Positions 8,145-15,728 of a DNA stretch of 64,000 nt are shown one piece after another (the stretch's first letter is position 1; every line of letters begins with the position of its first letter). Position numbers and translations under genes: made by a program. Below the pieces are notes generated by a model. It saw only the letters and a list, made by a program, of their open reading frames with translations, did no database searches and had not been told where the DNA came from. Location: the NCBI RefSeq assembly GCF_007995055.1, contig NZ_VOQQ01000001.1, positions 1,719,001 to 1,783,000 of the forward strand, given 5' to 3'. The stretch is from Sphingosinicella ginsenosidimutans (GTDB taxonomy: Bacteria; Pseudomonadota; Alphaproteobacteria; Sphingomonadales; Sphingomonadaceae).

Positions 8145-8672
8145 TCATGCGCCGCCGCGGCAATCCTCGACGACGCGCGCCAGTTCCGGCCAGGCGGGCA
8201 CGTAGAGCGGCGCGGCGCCGCCGCCACGCACCATGAATCGGCCGCGGCTGAACGCCATCTGGTCGAGCAGGGGGTCGCCGGCAGACAAGGTCGCGACCGC
8301 GCTCGAGCCCTGCGTCTCCGCGCGCAGGGTGCGCTCGCCGAACGTCGTGGTGATCGTGAGCGGCTGGCCGCCCGCGGAGCCGCTGCGGGTCAGCGCGACG
8401 CCGCCACCGTCGCAGCGTAGCGCGAGGCTCGGCGCGCCCGCCGGGCCGAAATAGGCGAGCGACCGGCCGTCATTGTCGTAACGCCACTCGCCGGGGCTGA
8501 TCGCCGCGTCGCGCCAGTCGACGCTCGGCGGCGGCGCGGCCGGTGCCTCCGGTTGCGGGGCGGGAGCGGGCGGCGGGGTTGGCGGCGCCGGGGCCGGCGC
8601 GGGCGGGCGCGGCACGCAGGCCGAAAGCAGCGCCGCGACGCCGGCGGCGAGGAGACCGATGCGCCGCGTCAC
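8145..8672 (-). CDS. Proline-rich lipoprotein, paralogue of its upstream neighbour
   Basis: 175 aa. Lipoprotein signal with lipobox LLSAC (Cys at about residue 19), then a Pro/Ala-rich linker (about 20-50) and a globular domain containing GEWRYDNDGRSLAYFGPAG and SLALRCDGGG. The start overlaps the stop of the next upstream gene by 4 nt. The domain closely resembles the neighbour's (WR...FGPAGA..SLRCDG), indicating a tandem duplication. Probably periplasmic, anchored to a membrane. Function unknown. Confidence 0.7.
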   Translation of the reverse strand: MTRRIGLLAAGVAALLSACVPRPPAPAPAPPTPPPAPAPQPEAPAAPPPSVDWRDAAISPGEWRYDNDGRSLAYFGPAGAPSLALRCDGGGVALTRSGSAGGQPLTITTTFGERTLRAETQGSSAVATLSAGDPLLDQMAFSRGRFMVRGGGAAPLYVPAWPELARVVEDCRGGA

Positions 8673-9286
8673 TGGGCGTTCTGCGCGGCCGGAGCCGTCT
8701 GGTTCACCGGCGCCGGCGCGGCGACATTGACGGAAATGTCCGCCCCGTCCTCGTCATCCGCGCGCACATTGGCGCAGCCATTCACGTAGGTCGTGATCGA
8801 CGGCGAGGCCGGCAGGACAAGCGGCGGCGAATCCCCGACCCGCACGACCAGTGGCCCGGTGTTGCGGGCGAGCTGGCCGACCAGCGGATCCTGCGGCATG
8901 ATCGCGGCGCGAAGCAGCGGTGTCGCGCCGCCCACCGAAACGACCGCCAGACGGCGCGTCTCGCTCCCCATCGTCAGCATCATCATCGGCAGGTCCCCCG
9001 TCGGGGCGGCGCCGTGCCGCTGGAGGAAGAGGCCGCGCCGCCCATCGCAGCGGAGGCTGAACACCGGCGTCGCTCCGGCCGGCCCGAATTCAAGGACATT
9101 GGCATCGTCCTGGACGGATGCGCGCCATTCGCCGAGCGCCACCCCGCCGTCATCTTCCTCCGGGGTGCGGACATGCTCGACGGTGCGGGCCTCGTCATTG
9201 TCCTCGGCAAGCACGTTCGCATCTTCCGATCGCGCGCAGGCGGCGAGGAGGAGAAAGGCGAAAAGGGCGGCGCGTCTGGCGGCCAT
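8669..9286 (-). CDS. Lipoprotein, first gene of a paralogous pair
   Basis: 205 aa. The signal peptide ends in lipobox LLAAC (Cys about residue 17), then an acidic linker and a domain with GEWRASVQDDANVLEFGPAGA, SLRCDG and PLVGQLARNTGPLVVRVGD, followed by a Pro/Ala tail. The same residue pattern occurs in the next gene (8145-8672). The two genes overlap (ATGA) and form an operon. I recognise no characterised family. Confidence 0.7.
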   Translation of the reverse strand: MAARRAALFAFLLLAACARSEDANVLAEDNDEARTVEHVRTPEEDDGGVALGEWRASVQDDANVLEFGPAGATPVFSLRCDGRRGLFLQRHGAAPTGDLPMMMLTMGSETRRLAVVSVGGATPLLRAAIMPQDPLVGQLARNTGPLVVRVGDSPPLVLPASPSITTYVNGCANVRADDEDGADISVNVAAPAPVNQTAPAAQNAQ

Positions 9287-9363
9287 GCGTGGCTCCCGGG
9301 ATACTGGCGATCGGGGCCACCGTGGCGGAGTGGGCGCGGCCTTTCAAGAGCGGAAGAACCCGG

Positions 9364-9645
9364 TCAATCGCGACCGAAGGCGGCGCGAAGCTCGCCCTTG
9401 GCCGCCTCCAGGACCTTGCGCCGATGGGCGGAGAGGCCGTCGCCGGCACGGTTGATGTAGAAGGTCAGCATCGACATGGCTGACTGGTAGGGGCTGCTCT
9501 TGCGCCGCTTGCTCTGCTCCGCCGACCTCTTCAGCGACTGCGCGATCGACTTGGGATCGTCGCGCGTGAACACGTCCTCCTCGAGGTCGAGCGCATTGGA
9601 ATGTTCGGTCACGTCCTGCGACCATCTCTTCGCATCGGTCGGCAT
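9364..9645 (-). CDS. DUF3175-family protein
   Basis: 93 aa, charged and soluble. The pattern RWSQDVTEHSNALDLEEDVF, IAQSLKRSAEQSKRRKS and SAMSMLTFYINRAGDGL matches my memory of DUF3175, a short bacterial family of unknown function often present in alphaproteobacteria. I place the start at the ATG at 9645; a GTG immediately before it (9648) is an alternative. It follows a 48-codon gene by 8 nt, probably in one unit behind the promoter at 9809-9833. Confidence 0.75.
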   Translation of the reverse strand: MPTDAKRWSQDVTEHSNALDLEEDVFTRDDPKSIAQSLKRSAEQSKRRKSSPYQSAMSMLTFYINRAGDGLSAHRRKVLEAAKGELRAAFGRD

Positions 9646-9653
9646 CACGATCC

Positions 9654-9800
9654 TCAGTGGCGCTTGAAATACTGGACCTCGCGCTCATGCTTCTCGGCCG
9701 CCGCGCGCGTCTCGAACGTGCCGAGGTTGCGGCGCTTGCCGGTCTTCGGGTCCTTCTTGCGCGAATAGAGTCGCCAGCCGGATTTGAGCTTGCGGATCAT
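9654..9800 (-). CDS. Small basic protein (48 aa), conserved type in sphingomonads
   Basis: It reads MIRKLKSGWRLYSRKKDP, continues with a KTGKRRNLGTFETR segment and ends EVQYFKRH. Lys/Arg-rich, no signal peptide. I recall near-identical small proteins in other sphingomonads, without an assigned function. The ATG at 9800 lies only about 9 nt downstream of a GGAAC-N16-CGTT promoter and has no clear Shine-Dalgarno, so the mRNA may be nearly leaderless. DUF3175 follows 8 nt after its stop. Confidence 0.7.
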   Translation of the reverse strand: MIRKLKSGWRLYSRKKDPKTGKRRNLGTFETRAAAEKHEREVQYFKRH

Positions 9801-9808
9801 GGGGAAGG

Positions 9809-9833
9809 AACGGTCGGTTCGCCGCCCCGTTCC
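9809..9833 (-). promoter_or_regulatory. GGAAC-N16-CGTT (EcfG-type) promoter inside an inverted repeat
   Basis: On the minus strand GGAAC (9833-9829) is followed by 16 nt and CGTT (9812-9809), the general-stress EcfG consensus of alphaproteobacteria. It precedes the 48-aa gene and DUF3175. The same bases form an 8-bp inverted repeat (AGGAACGG/CCGTTCCT) immediately after uvrB, so a role as the uvrB terminator is the alternative reading; no T tract follows. Confidence 0.5.
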
Positions 9834-9838
9834 TCAGC

Positions 9839-12037
9839 TCATCGCGGCCGCCTCCCGCCCATCCGCATCTGGCGGGTCTTGCCGTAGCGAGTCTTGCGGG
9901 TGCCGGGCTTGCCCTCGTTGGAATGACCGACGACCGGCGCGCGGCTCTGTTCGGTGGCGAGGCCGAGTTCGCCCGCTTCGAGCCGGCGGATTTCGTCGCG
10001 AAGGCGGGCCGCTTCCTCGAATTCGAGATCGCCGGCGGCCTTGCGCATCCGGCCTTCGAGCTCCTGGATATAGGCGCGCAGATTGTGGCCGACGAGGTGC
10101 GGTGCGTCCTCGTCGCCAGTGTCGATCGTCACGCTGTCGCGGTTGGAAACGTCGGCGAGGATGTCGGCGATGTTGCGCTTGATCGTCGTCGGGGTGATGC
10201 CGTGCTCGGCGTTATACGCCTCCTGCTTCTCGCGGCGGCGGTTGGTCTCGTTGAGCGCGCGCTCGATCGAGCCGGTGATCGTGTCCGCGTAGAGGATCAC
10301 CTTGCCCTCGACATTGCGGGCGGCGCGGCCGATCGTCTGGATGAGGCTGGTTTCCGAGCGAAGGAATCCCTCCTTGTCGGCATCGAGGATCGCGACCAGT
10401 CCGCATTCGGGGATGTCGAGGCCCTCGCGCAGCAGGTTGATGCCGACGAGCACGTCATAGACGCCGAGCCTCAGGTCGCGGATCAGCTCGATCCGCTCCA
10501 GCGTCTCGACGTCGCTGTGCATGTAGCGCACGCGAAGCCCCGCCTCATGGAGGAACTCGGTCAGATCCTCCGCCATCCGCTTGGTGAGCGTGGTGACGAG
10601 CGTCCGATAGCCCTTGGCGGCGGTCGCCTTCGCCTCGGCGATGAGATCGTCGACCTGGTCCTCGACAGGCCTGATCTCGACCGGTGGATCGATGAGCCCG
10701 GTGGGGCGGATCACCTGCTCGACGAAGACGCCCGAGGCCTGCTCCATCTCCCACGGGCCCGGCGTCGCCGAAACCGCGACCGTCTGCGGGCGCATCACGT
10801 CCCATTCGTTGAAGCGGAGCGGCCGGTTGTCGATGCAGCTCGGCAGCCGGAAGCCATATTCGGCGAGCGTGATCTTGCGGCGATGGTCGCCGCGCGCCAT
10901 CGCGCCGATCTGCGGCACGGTCTGATGGCTCTCGTCGACGAACAACAGGGCGTTGTCGGGGAGATATTCGAACAGGGTCGGCGGCGGCTCGCCGGGCAGG
11001 CGCCCGGTGAGGAAGCGCGAGTAATTCTCGATGCCGGCGCACGATCCGGTGGCGGCGATCATCTCGAGGTCGAAATTGGTGCGCTGCTCAAGCCGCTGCG
11101 CCTCCAGCAGCCGGCCCTCCGCCGTCAGCTCCTTCAGGCGCTCCTGAAGCTCGAAGCGGATCGCCTCCATCGCCTGCTTCAGCGTCGGGCCCGGCGTCAC
11201 ATAGTGCGAGTTCGCATAGACGCGGATGTAATCCAGGCTGGCCGACTTCTTGCCGGTCAGCGGATCGAATTCGACGATCTCCTCGATCTCGTCGCCGAAG
11301 AAGGAGACGCGCCAGGCGCTGTCCTCATAGTGAGAAGGAAAAATCTCGAGATTGTCGCCCTTCACCCGGAAATTGCCGCGCGCAAAGCCCTGGTCGTTGC
11401 GCTTGTACTGGAGCGCGACGAGCTTGCGGACGATCTCGCGCTGATCGACGCTCTGGCCCTTCTTGAGGTCGAAGATCATCGCCGAATAGGTTTCGACCGA
11501 TCCGATGCCGTAGAGGCAGGAGACCGAGGCGACGATGATGACGTCGTCGCGCTCCAGCAGGGCGCGGGTCGCCGAATGGCGCATCCGGTCGATCGCCTCG
11601 TTCACCGAGCTTTCCTTCTCGATGTAGGTGTCCGACCGGGGCACATAGGCCTCGGGCTGGTAATAATCGTAATAGCTGACGAAATATTCGACCGCATTGT
11701 CGGGGAAGAAGCTCTTGAACTCCCCGTAGAGCTGGGCGGCGAGGATCTTGTTGGGGGCGAGGATCAGCGCCGGGCGCTGCAGCTCCTCGATCACCTTCGC
11801 CATCGTGAAGGTCTTGCCCGATCCGGTGACGCCGAGCAGCACCTGGGTCCGCTCGTCGGCCCGCACCTGATCGACCAGCTCGGCGATCGCCGCGGGCTGG
11901 TCGCCGGAGGGCTGGTAATCGGATACGACGCGGAACGCCTTGCCCCCTTCGACCTTGTCGGGGCGCTGCGGCCGATGGGGGACGAAGGCCGCGCCGGTCT
12001 CCGGTTCGTCGAGGCTGGTGCGAATCTGAATGGCCAC
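9839..12037 (-). CDS. uvrB: UvrABC system protein B (excinuclease helicase subunit)
   Basis: 732 aa. UvrB loads on damaged DNA with UvrA and recruits UvrC for nucleotide excision repair. Seen: Walker A GVTGSGKT (about residue 60), the beta-hairpin [21 protein letters not shown], helicase motifs DESHQT and [13 protein letters not shown], and a C-terminal UVR (coiled) domain [23 protein letters not shown] cut into E-rich helices, then a basic tail. The start is GTG at 12037 because family members begin [14 protein letters not shown]; the frame stays open upstream but is atypical. A degenerate LexA box abuts the start. Confidence 0.97.
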   Translation of the reverse strand: MAIQIRTSLDEPETGAAFVPHRPQRPDKVEGGKAFRVVSDYQPSGDQPAAIAELVDQVRADERTQVLLGVTGSGKTFTMAKVIEELQRPALILAPNKILAAQLYGEFKSFFPDNAVEYFVSYYDYYQPEAYVPRSDTYIEKESSVNEAIDRMRHSATRALLERDDVIIVASVSCLYGIGSVETYSAMIFDLKKGQSVDQREIVRKLVALQYKRNDQGFARGNFRVKGDNLEIFPSHYEDSAWRVSFFGDEIEEIVEFDPLTGKKSASLDYIRVYANSHYVTPGPTLKQAMEAIRFELQERLKELTAEGRLLEAQRLEQRTNFDLEMIAATGSCAGIENYSRFLTGRLPGEPPPTLFEYLPDNALLFVDESHQTVPQIGAMARGDHRRKITLAEYGFRLPSCIDNRPLRFNEWDVMRPQTVAVSATPGPWEMEQASGVFVEQVIRPTGLIDPPVEIRPVEDQVDDLIAEAKATAAKGYRTLVTTLTKRMAEDLTEFLHEAGLRVRYMHSDVETLERIELIRDLRLGVYDVLVGINLLREGLDIPECGLVAILDADKEGFLRSETSLIQTIGRAARNVEGKVILYADTITGSIERALNETNRRREKQEAYNAEHGITPTTIKRNIADILADVSNRDSVTIDTGDEDAPHLVGHNLRAYIQELEGRMRKAAGDLEFEEAARLRDEIRRLEAGELGLATEQSRAPVVGHSNEGKPGTRKTRYGKTRQMRMGGRRPR

Positions 12038-12052
12038 GTTCCCGATATGGTC
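12038..12052 (-). promoter_or_regulatory. Degenerate LexA-like box at the uvrB start
   Basis: GTTC-N7-GGTC on the plus strand, one mismatch from the alphaproteobacterial LexA word GTTC-N7-GTTC. It touches the GTG start of uvrB. The two perfect boxes in this window lie 2 nt from their starts, which supports this weak site, but a single mismatch in four defining bases leaves it tentative. Confidence 0.35.
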
Positions 12053-12155
12053 ACGCCACGGCTCCGGCGCAACGGCCGAGGCTGCGCGGCAATCGCCCCA
12101 CTGGCGTTCGCCCGCCGGCGGGTCTAGCCTCCCGCGCACTCATAAAGGGGGAGGG

Positions 12156-12698
12156 ATGAACATGCGTGGACTTGCATTCCTGTCGCTGCTGGCGCTGGCC
12201 GGCTGCGGCGATAATGGCGCGGCGGTCCAGAACGAGGCGCCGGCCGAGGCGGCGACGATCGCCGCCGGCCAGTGGACTCTCGAGACCGAGGTCACACAAT
12301 TCGCCAAGACCGACAACGGAACGCCGCGGATCGACACGCCGGTCGGCACCCGTGCGACGGAGACGGTCTGCGTCGGCGCCGGCGGAACGCCGCCGCCCGC
12401 GCTGTTCGGCGGCGAGGGCAATGACTGTCACGGCGACAGCATCTATGCGCGCAACGGGCGGCTCAGCGTGCAGATGACCTGCACCCGCCACGGCCTGTCG
12501 GGCAATGTCCTGATCGGAGCGAACGGGACGTTCACCGACGGTCAGATCGAATATGACCGCGACGTGCGGACCAATCTCGTGACCGATGGCGACGTGATGA
12601 TGACCGTCCACGTCACCGGGCGTCGCTCGGGGGCCTGCACCGCCGACACCGACGCCGGTGGCAATGCCAGCGCTGCCGCCGGCGACCATGCGGGCTGA
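12156..12698 (+). CDS. DUF3617-like lipoprotein
   Basis: 180 aa. Signal peptide with lipobox LALAGC (Cys about residue 18), then a domain opening with GQWTLETEVTQF and containing VCVGAG, NDCHGDSIYARNGRLSVQMTC and a late SGAC. The Trp-containing opening and paired cysteines are the pattern of DUF3617, abundant in sphingomonads; function unknown. ATG at 12156 follows GGGGAGGG by 2-5 nt. The next gene begins with the base after its stop. Confidence 0.7.
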   Translation: MNMRGLAFLSLLALAGCGDNGAAVQNEAPAEAATIAAGQWTLETEVTQFAKTDNGTPRIDTPVGTRATETVCVGAGGTPPPALFGGEGNDCHGDSIYARNGRLSVQMTCTRHGLSGNVLIGANGTFTDGQIEYDRDVRTNLVTDGDVMMTVHVTGRRSGACTADTDAGGNASAAAGDHAG

Positions 12699-13256
12699 GT
12701 GACCGGGCGGGCGGCGCTTTTCCCTGGCCTGGCCGCGCTCGCGCTGGCGATCGCGGGCTGCCGGGGAGAGGCGCCGCCGCGCGAGATGAGCCGGACTGAG
12801 GTGGCGGCCGTGCTCGCCGGCCTGCGCGTCGCGCCCGGGCTTTGGGAGGTGCGCAGCGCCGTCGTGGATGCGGCCGGGGCGAATCTTCCGGTGGAGGCTC
12901 GGCGGGGGATGATCGGGCCGCGCCCGACGCTGCGCCATTGCATCACGCCGGCGGAGGCGGCGCGCCCGGCCGCGCGCTTCCTCGGCCAGCCGGCCCGACC
13001 CGGCTGTGCCTGGCGCGGCTTCGCGCTGGCGGGAGAGCGGCTGCGCGGGACGACCGTCTGCCCGGGCGTCACGACGCGGATGGCCGGCCGCTACCGTCCC
13101 GACGGATTCGATTCGCGGATGGAGATCGATCGGGCGATGCCGGACGGGGCCGTCCTGACGCTGACGATTGCGAGCCGGGGGCGGCGGATCGGCGCCTGCC
13201 CGGAACAAAGGCCGGCGCCGGCCGCTGAAGCCGCGATGGAGGTGCGGCCGGGGTGA
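12699..13256 (+). CDS. Second DUF3617-like lipoprotein
   Basis: 185 aa, GTG start directly after the TGA of the previous gene. Lipobox AIAGC (Cys about residue 21); VAPGLWEVRS opens the domain, followed by paired cysteine segments (HCITPAEA, GCAWRGFALAGERL, TTVCPG). It is a diverged relative of the gene before it. Its last codon overlaps the GTG of the lipid-kinase gene (GTGA), so the three genes are co-translated. Confidence 0.7.
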   Translation: MTGRAALFPGLAALALAIAGCRGEAPPREMSRTEVAAVLAGLRVAPGLWEVRSAVVDAAGANLPVEARRGMIGPRPTLRHCITPAEAARPAARFLGQPARPGCAWRGFALAGERLRGTTVCPGVTTRMAGRYRPDGFDSRMEIDRAMPDGAVLTLTIASRGRRIGACPEQRPAPAAEAAMEVRPG

Positions 13257-14140
13257 ATATCCGGGTGATCGTGAACCGTGGCGGCGGCTCGGCCGGCGAG
13301 GAGGCGGCCGATCGGCTGCGGGCGCTCTTCGCGGCGGCGAGCGTCACCGCCGATATCGCTGTCGTCGCGCCGGACGAACTGGCCGATCTGTGCGCCGAGG
13401 CGGCCAAGGCGACCGGCCTGGACCTGGTCGCGGTGGCGGGCGGCGATGGCACGCTCGGCACCGCCGCCGCGGCGCTTGCCGGCACCGGCCGGCCACTCGG
13501 CATTCTTCCGCTGGGGACGCTCAATCATTTCGCGCGCGACGCCGGAATCCCCACCGATCTCGAGGGCGCGGTCGATGCGATCGCGAACGGCGTGCCGCGC
13601 CGGGTCGACATCGCCGAGGTCAACGGCAAGGTCTTCGTCAACAACAGCTCGGTCGGCCTCTATCCGCACATGGTCCGGCTGCGCGAGGCGCAGCAGGCGG
13701 GCGGGCGATCGAAGCGGCTCGCAATGCTCTCGGCGAGCCTCGCCACCCTGCGATCGTTCCGCAAGCATCGCCTCAGAATCCGCGCGCCGGGGCTTGAGGC
13801 GCCGATCGAGACGCCTTTGCTGTTCGTCGGCAACAATCGCTATCAGGTGAACCTGTTCGGCCTCGGCCAGCGTGAGGCGATCGACCAGGGGGAATTGTGC
13901 CTTTACGCCGTGCGCGCCCATAATCGCGGCCGGCTCCTGTGGGCCGGCCTGCGCGGGATTTTCGGCCGGCTCGACCAGCAGCGCGATTTCGTCACCGCTT
14001 ATGTGACCGAAGCGGAAATCGCGTCCGATCGCGCCCGGCTCGGCGTCGCGACGGACGGCGAGCAGCAATGGATGGAAACGCCGCTCGTCTATCGCGTCAG
14101 GCCGGGGGCGCTGACGATCATGGTGCCGGCGGAACGCTGA
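13253..14140 (+). CDS. Diacylglycerol kinase-family lipid kinase
   Basis: 295 aa. The catalytic signature AGGDGTLGTAAAALAG (about residues 62-77), LPLGTLNHFARD, and the phosphate-binding VNNSSVGLYP block identify a DgkB/YegS-type kinase that phosphorylates diacylglycerol or a related lipid. The start GTG overlaps the preceding stop by 4 nt, linking it to two lipoprotein genes. Its 3' end overlaps the convergent metallo-hydrolase gene by 23 nt. The exact lipid substrate cannot be read from sequence. Confidence 0.85.
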   Translation: MNIRVIVNRGGGSAGEEAADRLRALFAAASVTADIAVVAPDELADLCAEAAKATGLDLVAVAGGDGTLGTAAAALAGTGRPLGILPLGTLNHFARDAGIPTDLEGAVDAIANGVPRRVDIAEVNGKVFVNNSSVGLYPHMVRLREAQQAGGRSKRLAMLSASLATLRSFRKHRLRIRAPGLEAPIETPLLFVGNNRYQVNLFGLGQREAIDQGELCLYAVRAHNRGRLLWAGLRGIFGRLDQQRDFVTAYVTEAEIASDRARLGVATDGEQQWMETPLVYRVRPGALTIMVPAER

Positions 14141-15251
14141 ATGTCTGGCCCGCCTCGGGGGCGATGAAGCGATCGGCGGGGATTGCCTGCTCACGGGCAA
14201 GCGCGGCGATCGCCTGGCGCGGCGCGTCGATCGGCTCGAAGCTCAGCTGGAACGTGCCCCAGTGGACGCCGATCGCGCGCGTCGGGTTCAGCGTCCGGAA
14301 AATGCGGAAGGCCTCCTGCGGATTGACATGGTTGGTGTGCATGACGGCCTCGGGCTGCCAGGCACCGATCGGGATGATCGCGAGCCGGAAGGGGCCGTGC
14401 GCGGCGGCCTGCCGCACCCAGGCGCCGTCGCCCCAGGCGGTGTCCCCGGCGAAGAAGATCTTGCCCGCCGGCGTCTCGATCGTGAACCCGGACCAGAGCG
14501 CGCGGCTGCGATCGGCGAGCCAGCGCGAGCTCCAGTGGTGGACCCGTTCCACCGTCACCGCATAGGCTTCGCCACATTGCCACGCCCCGCCCTCGCAGGT
14601 CGGGTGGCCCGCGACCATGCCGCCGTCCCTTCGCTGGATGAAGCGGCCGCCCCAATCGAAGGCGAGCGCCGGGATGCCGTTGCGCCGCAGGATGGTGTCG
14701 TTGCCGAGGCTGGTGACGATCCGCGGCCGATCGCGCTCCCACAGCCGCTTCAGCGTCGCGATGTCCATATGGTCATAATGGTCGTGGCTGATGACGACGA
14801 GGTCGATCTTGGGCAGGTCGTCGAAACGGACGCCCGGTTCGCGCACGCGCTTCGGCCCGATGAAGGAGAATGGGGAGGCGCGCTCCGACCAGACCGGATC
14901 GGTGAGGATGTTGAGCCCCGCCGTCTGCACCAGCACGGTCGAATGGCCGATCCAGGTGACGCGCATGTCGTTGCCGGTCACGCGCCGGGCCGGGACGACG
15001 GGATGGACGGGAACCTGGGCCGGCCAGGGCGCGCGGTCGCGTCCGGCGAGCCAGCGCGTGATCGCGCCGGACGGTCGCGAGATCATGGCGTCGGCATCGG
15101 GATTGAAGAAACGCTGGCCGTCAAAATGATCGCTGATCGGCCCGCGATAATAGATGCGATCGAGAAATGGCGGGACGAGCGTCGGCGCGAAGCAGAGCGC
15201 GACAAGGACGAAGAGCAGGCCTGTCCCGAGCCAGCGGAGCGCCCGCTTCAT
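14118..15251 (-). CDS. Membrane-anchored metallo-beta-lactamase-fold hydrolase (NAPE-PLD/UlaG-like)
   Basis: 377 aa. One N-terminal membrane segment (about residues 8-25), then an MBL domain: WIGHSTVLVQ, SHDHYDHMD (the HxHxDH metal motif), GDTAWGD and a terminal GVHWGTFQLS. The closest architecture I recall is N-acyl-phosphatidylethanolamine phospholipase D-like proteins (RomA/YfbB type); the substrate is unproven. I use the ATG at 15251 (MKRALRWLG); it overlaps the upstream small gene by 4 nt. Convergent with the lipid kinase. Confidence 0.85.
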   Translation of the reverse strand: MKRALRWLGTGLLFVLVALCFAPTLVPPFLDRIYYRGPISDHFDGQRFFNPDADAMISRPSGAITRWLAGRDRAPWPAQVPVHPVVPARRVTGNDMRVTWIGHSTVLVQTAGLNILTDPVWSERASPFSFIGPKRVREPGVRFDDLPKIDLVVISHDHYDHMDIATLKRLWERDRPRIVTSLGNDTILRRNGIPALAFDWGGRFIQRRDGGMVAGHPTCEGGAWQCGEAYAVTVERVHHWSSRWLADRSRALWSGFTIETPAGKIFFAGDTAWGDGAWVRQAAAHGPFRLAIIPIGAWQPEAVMHTNHVNPQEAFRIFRTLNPTRAIGVHWGTFQLSFEPIDAPRQAIAALAREQAIPADRFIAPEAGQTFSVPPAP

Positions 15252-15643
15252 CGCGACAGCGAGAATCCCGCGGGCGCCCGGTCTTCGGAATGTTCTTCGT
15301 GATACATGTCGAAGACGAGCCTGGCCTCGCTGCCGGCGCATCGGACGGGGTAGACCCGGGTGACCGTGCCATAGCCGCCGGTGCCGCCATCGCTGTGCGG
15401 CCCGATCTGGGGCGTGCTTCCGTCGGGGCAGCGCAGCCGGCCGAGATAGGCATGCTCGCCTTCCGGGCCGCCGACACGGATCGGGTTGGCGAGGGTGCCG
15501 AGCGGATGCTGCTCGGCCGCGCGGATCGCCGCCAGTTCCTCGTCCTCCGGGCTGTCGCGATTGACCTGGCCCAGCATCTGTTCGGGCGTGGTCGCCTGCG
15601 GCGCGTGGGGCAGGGCGGCGGCGATCAGAAGGGCGATGAACAT
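15248..15643 (-). CDS. Small secreted protein of unknown function
   Basis: 131 aa. Signal peptide MFIALLIAAALPHAPQA, then a polar domain with LRCPDGSTPQIG, GTGGYGTVTRVYPVRC and FDMYHEEHSE; two cysteines may form a disulfide. It overlaps the metallo-hydrolase start (ATGA), so the two form an operon. Family not recognised. The start at 15643 has GGAG 9 nt upstream. Confidence 0.6.
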   Translation of the reverse strand: MFIALLIAAALPHAPQATTPEQMLGQVNRDSPEDEELAAIRAAEQHPLGTLANPIRVGGPEGEHAYLGRLRCPDGSTPQIGPHSDGGTGGYGTVTRVYPVRCAGSEARLVFDMYHEEHSEDRAPAGFSLSR

Positions 15644-15728
15644 GGGGGGACTCCGGACGGGTTGGCCGCCATTTAGGGACCGGGCCCCGGCCGGCACAAG
15701 CCGCGATGCGCCGGGCCGTTGCGCGGGG

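Noticed and set aside
9923..12127. A 734-codon open frame antisense to uvrB
   Set aside because: High-GC codon bias keeps the opposite frame open; the translation is Arg/Asp/Leu-rich with no recognisable motif, and uvrB has firm family matches.
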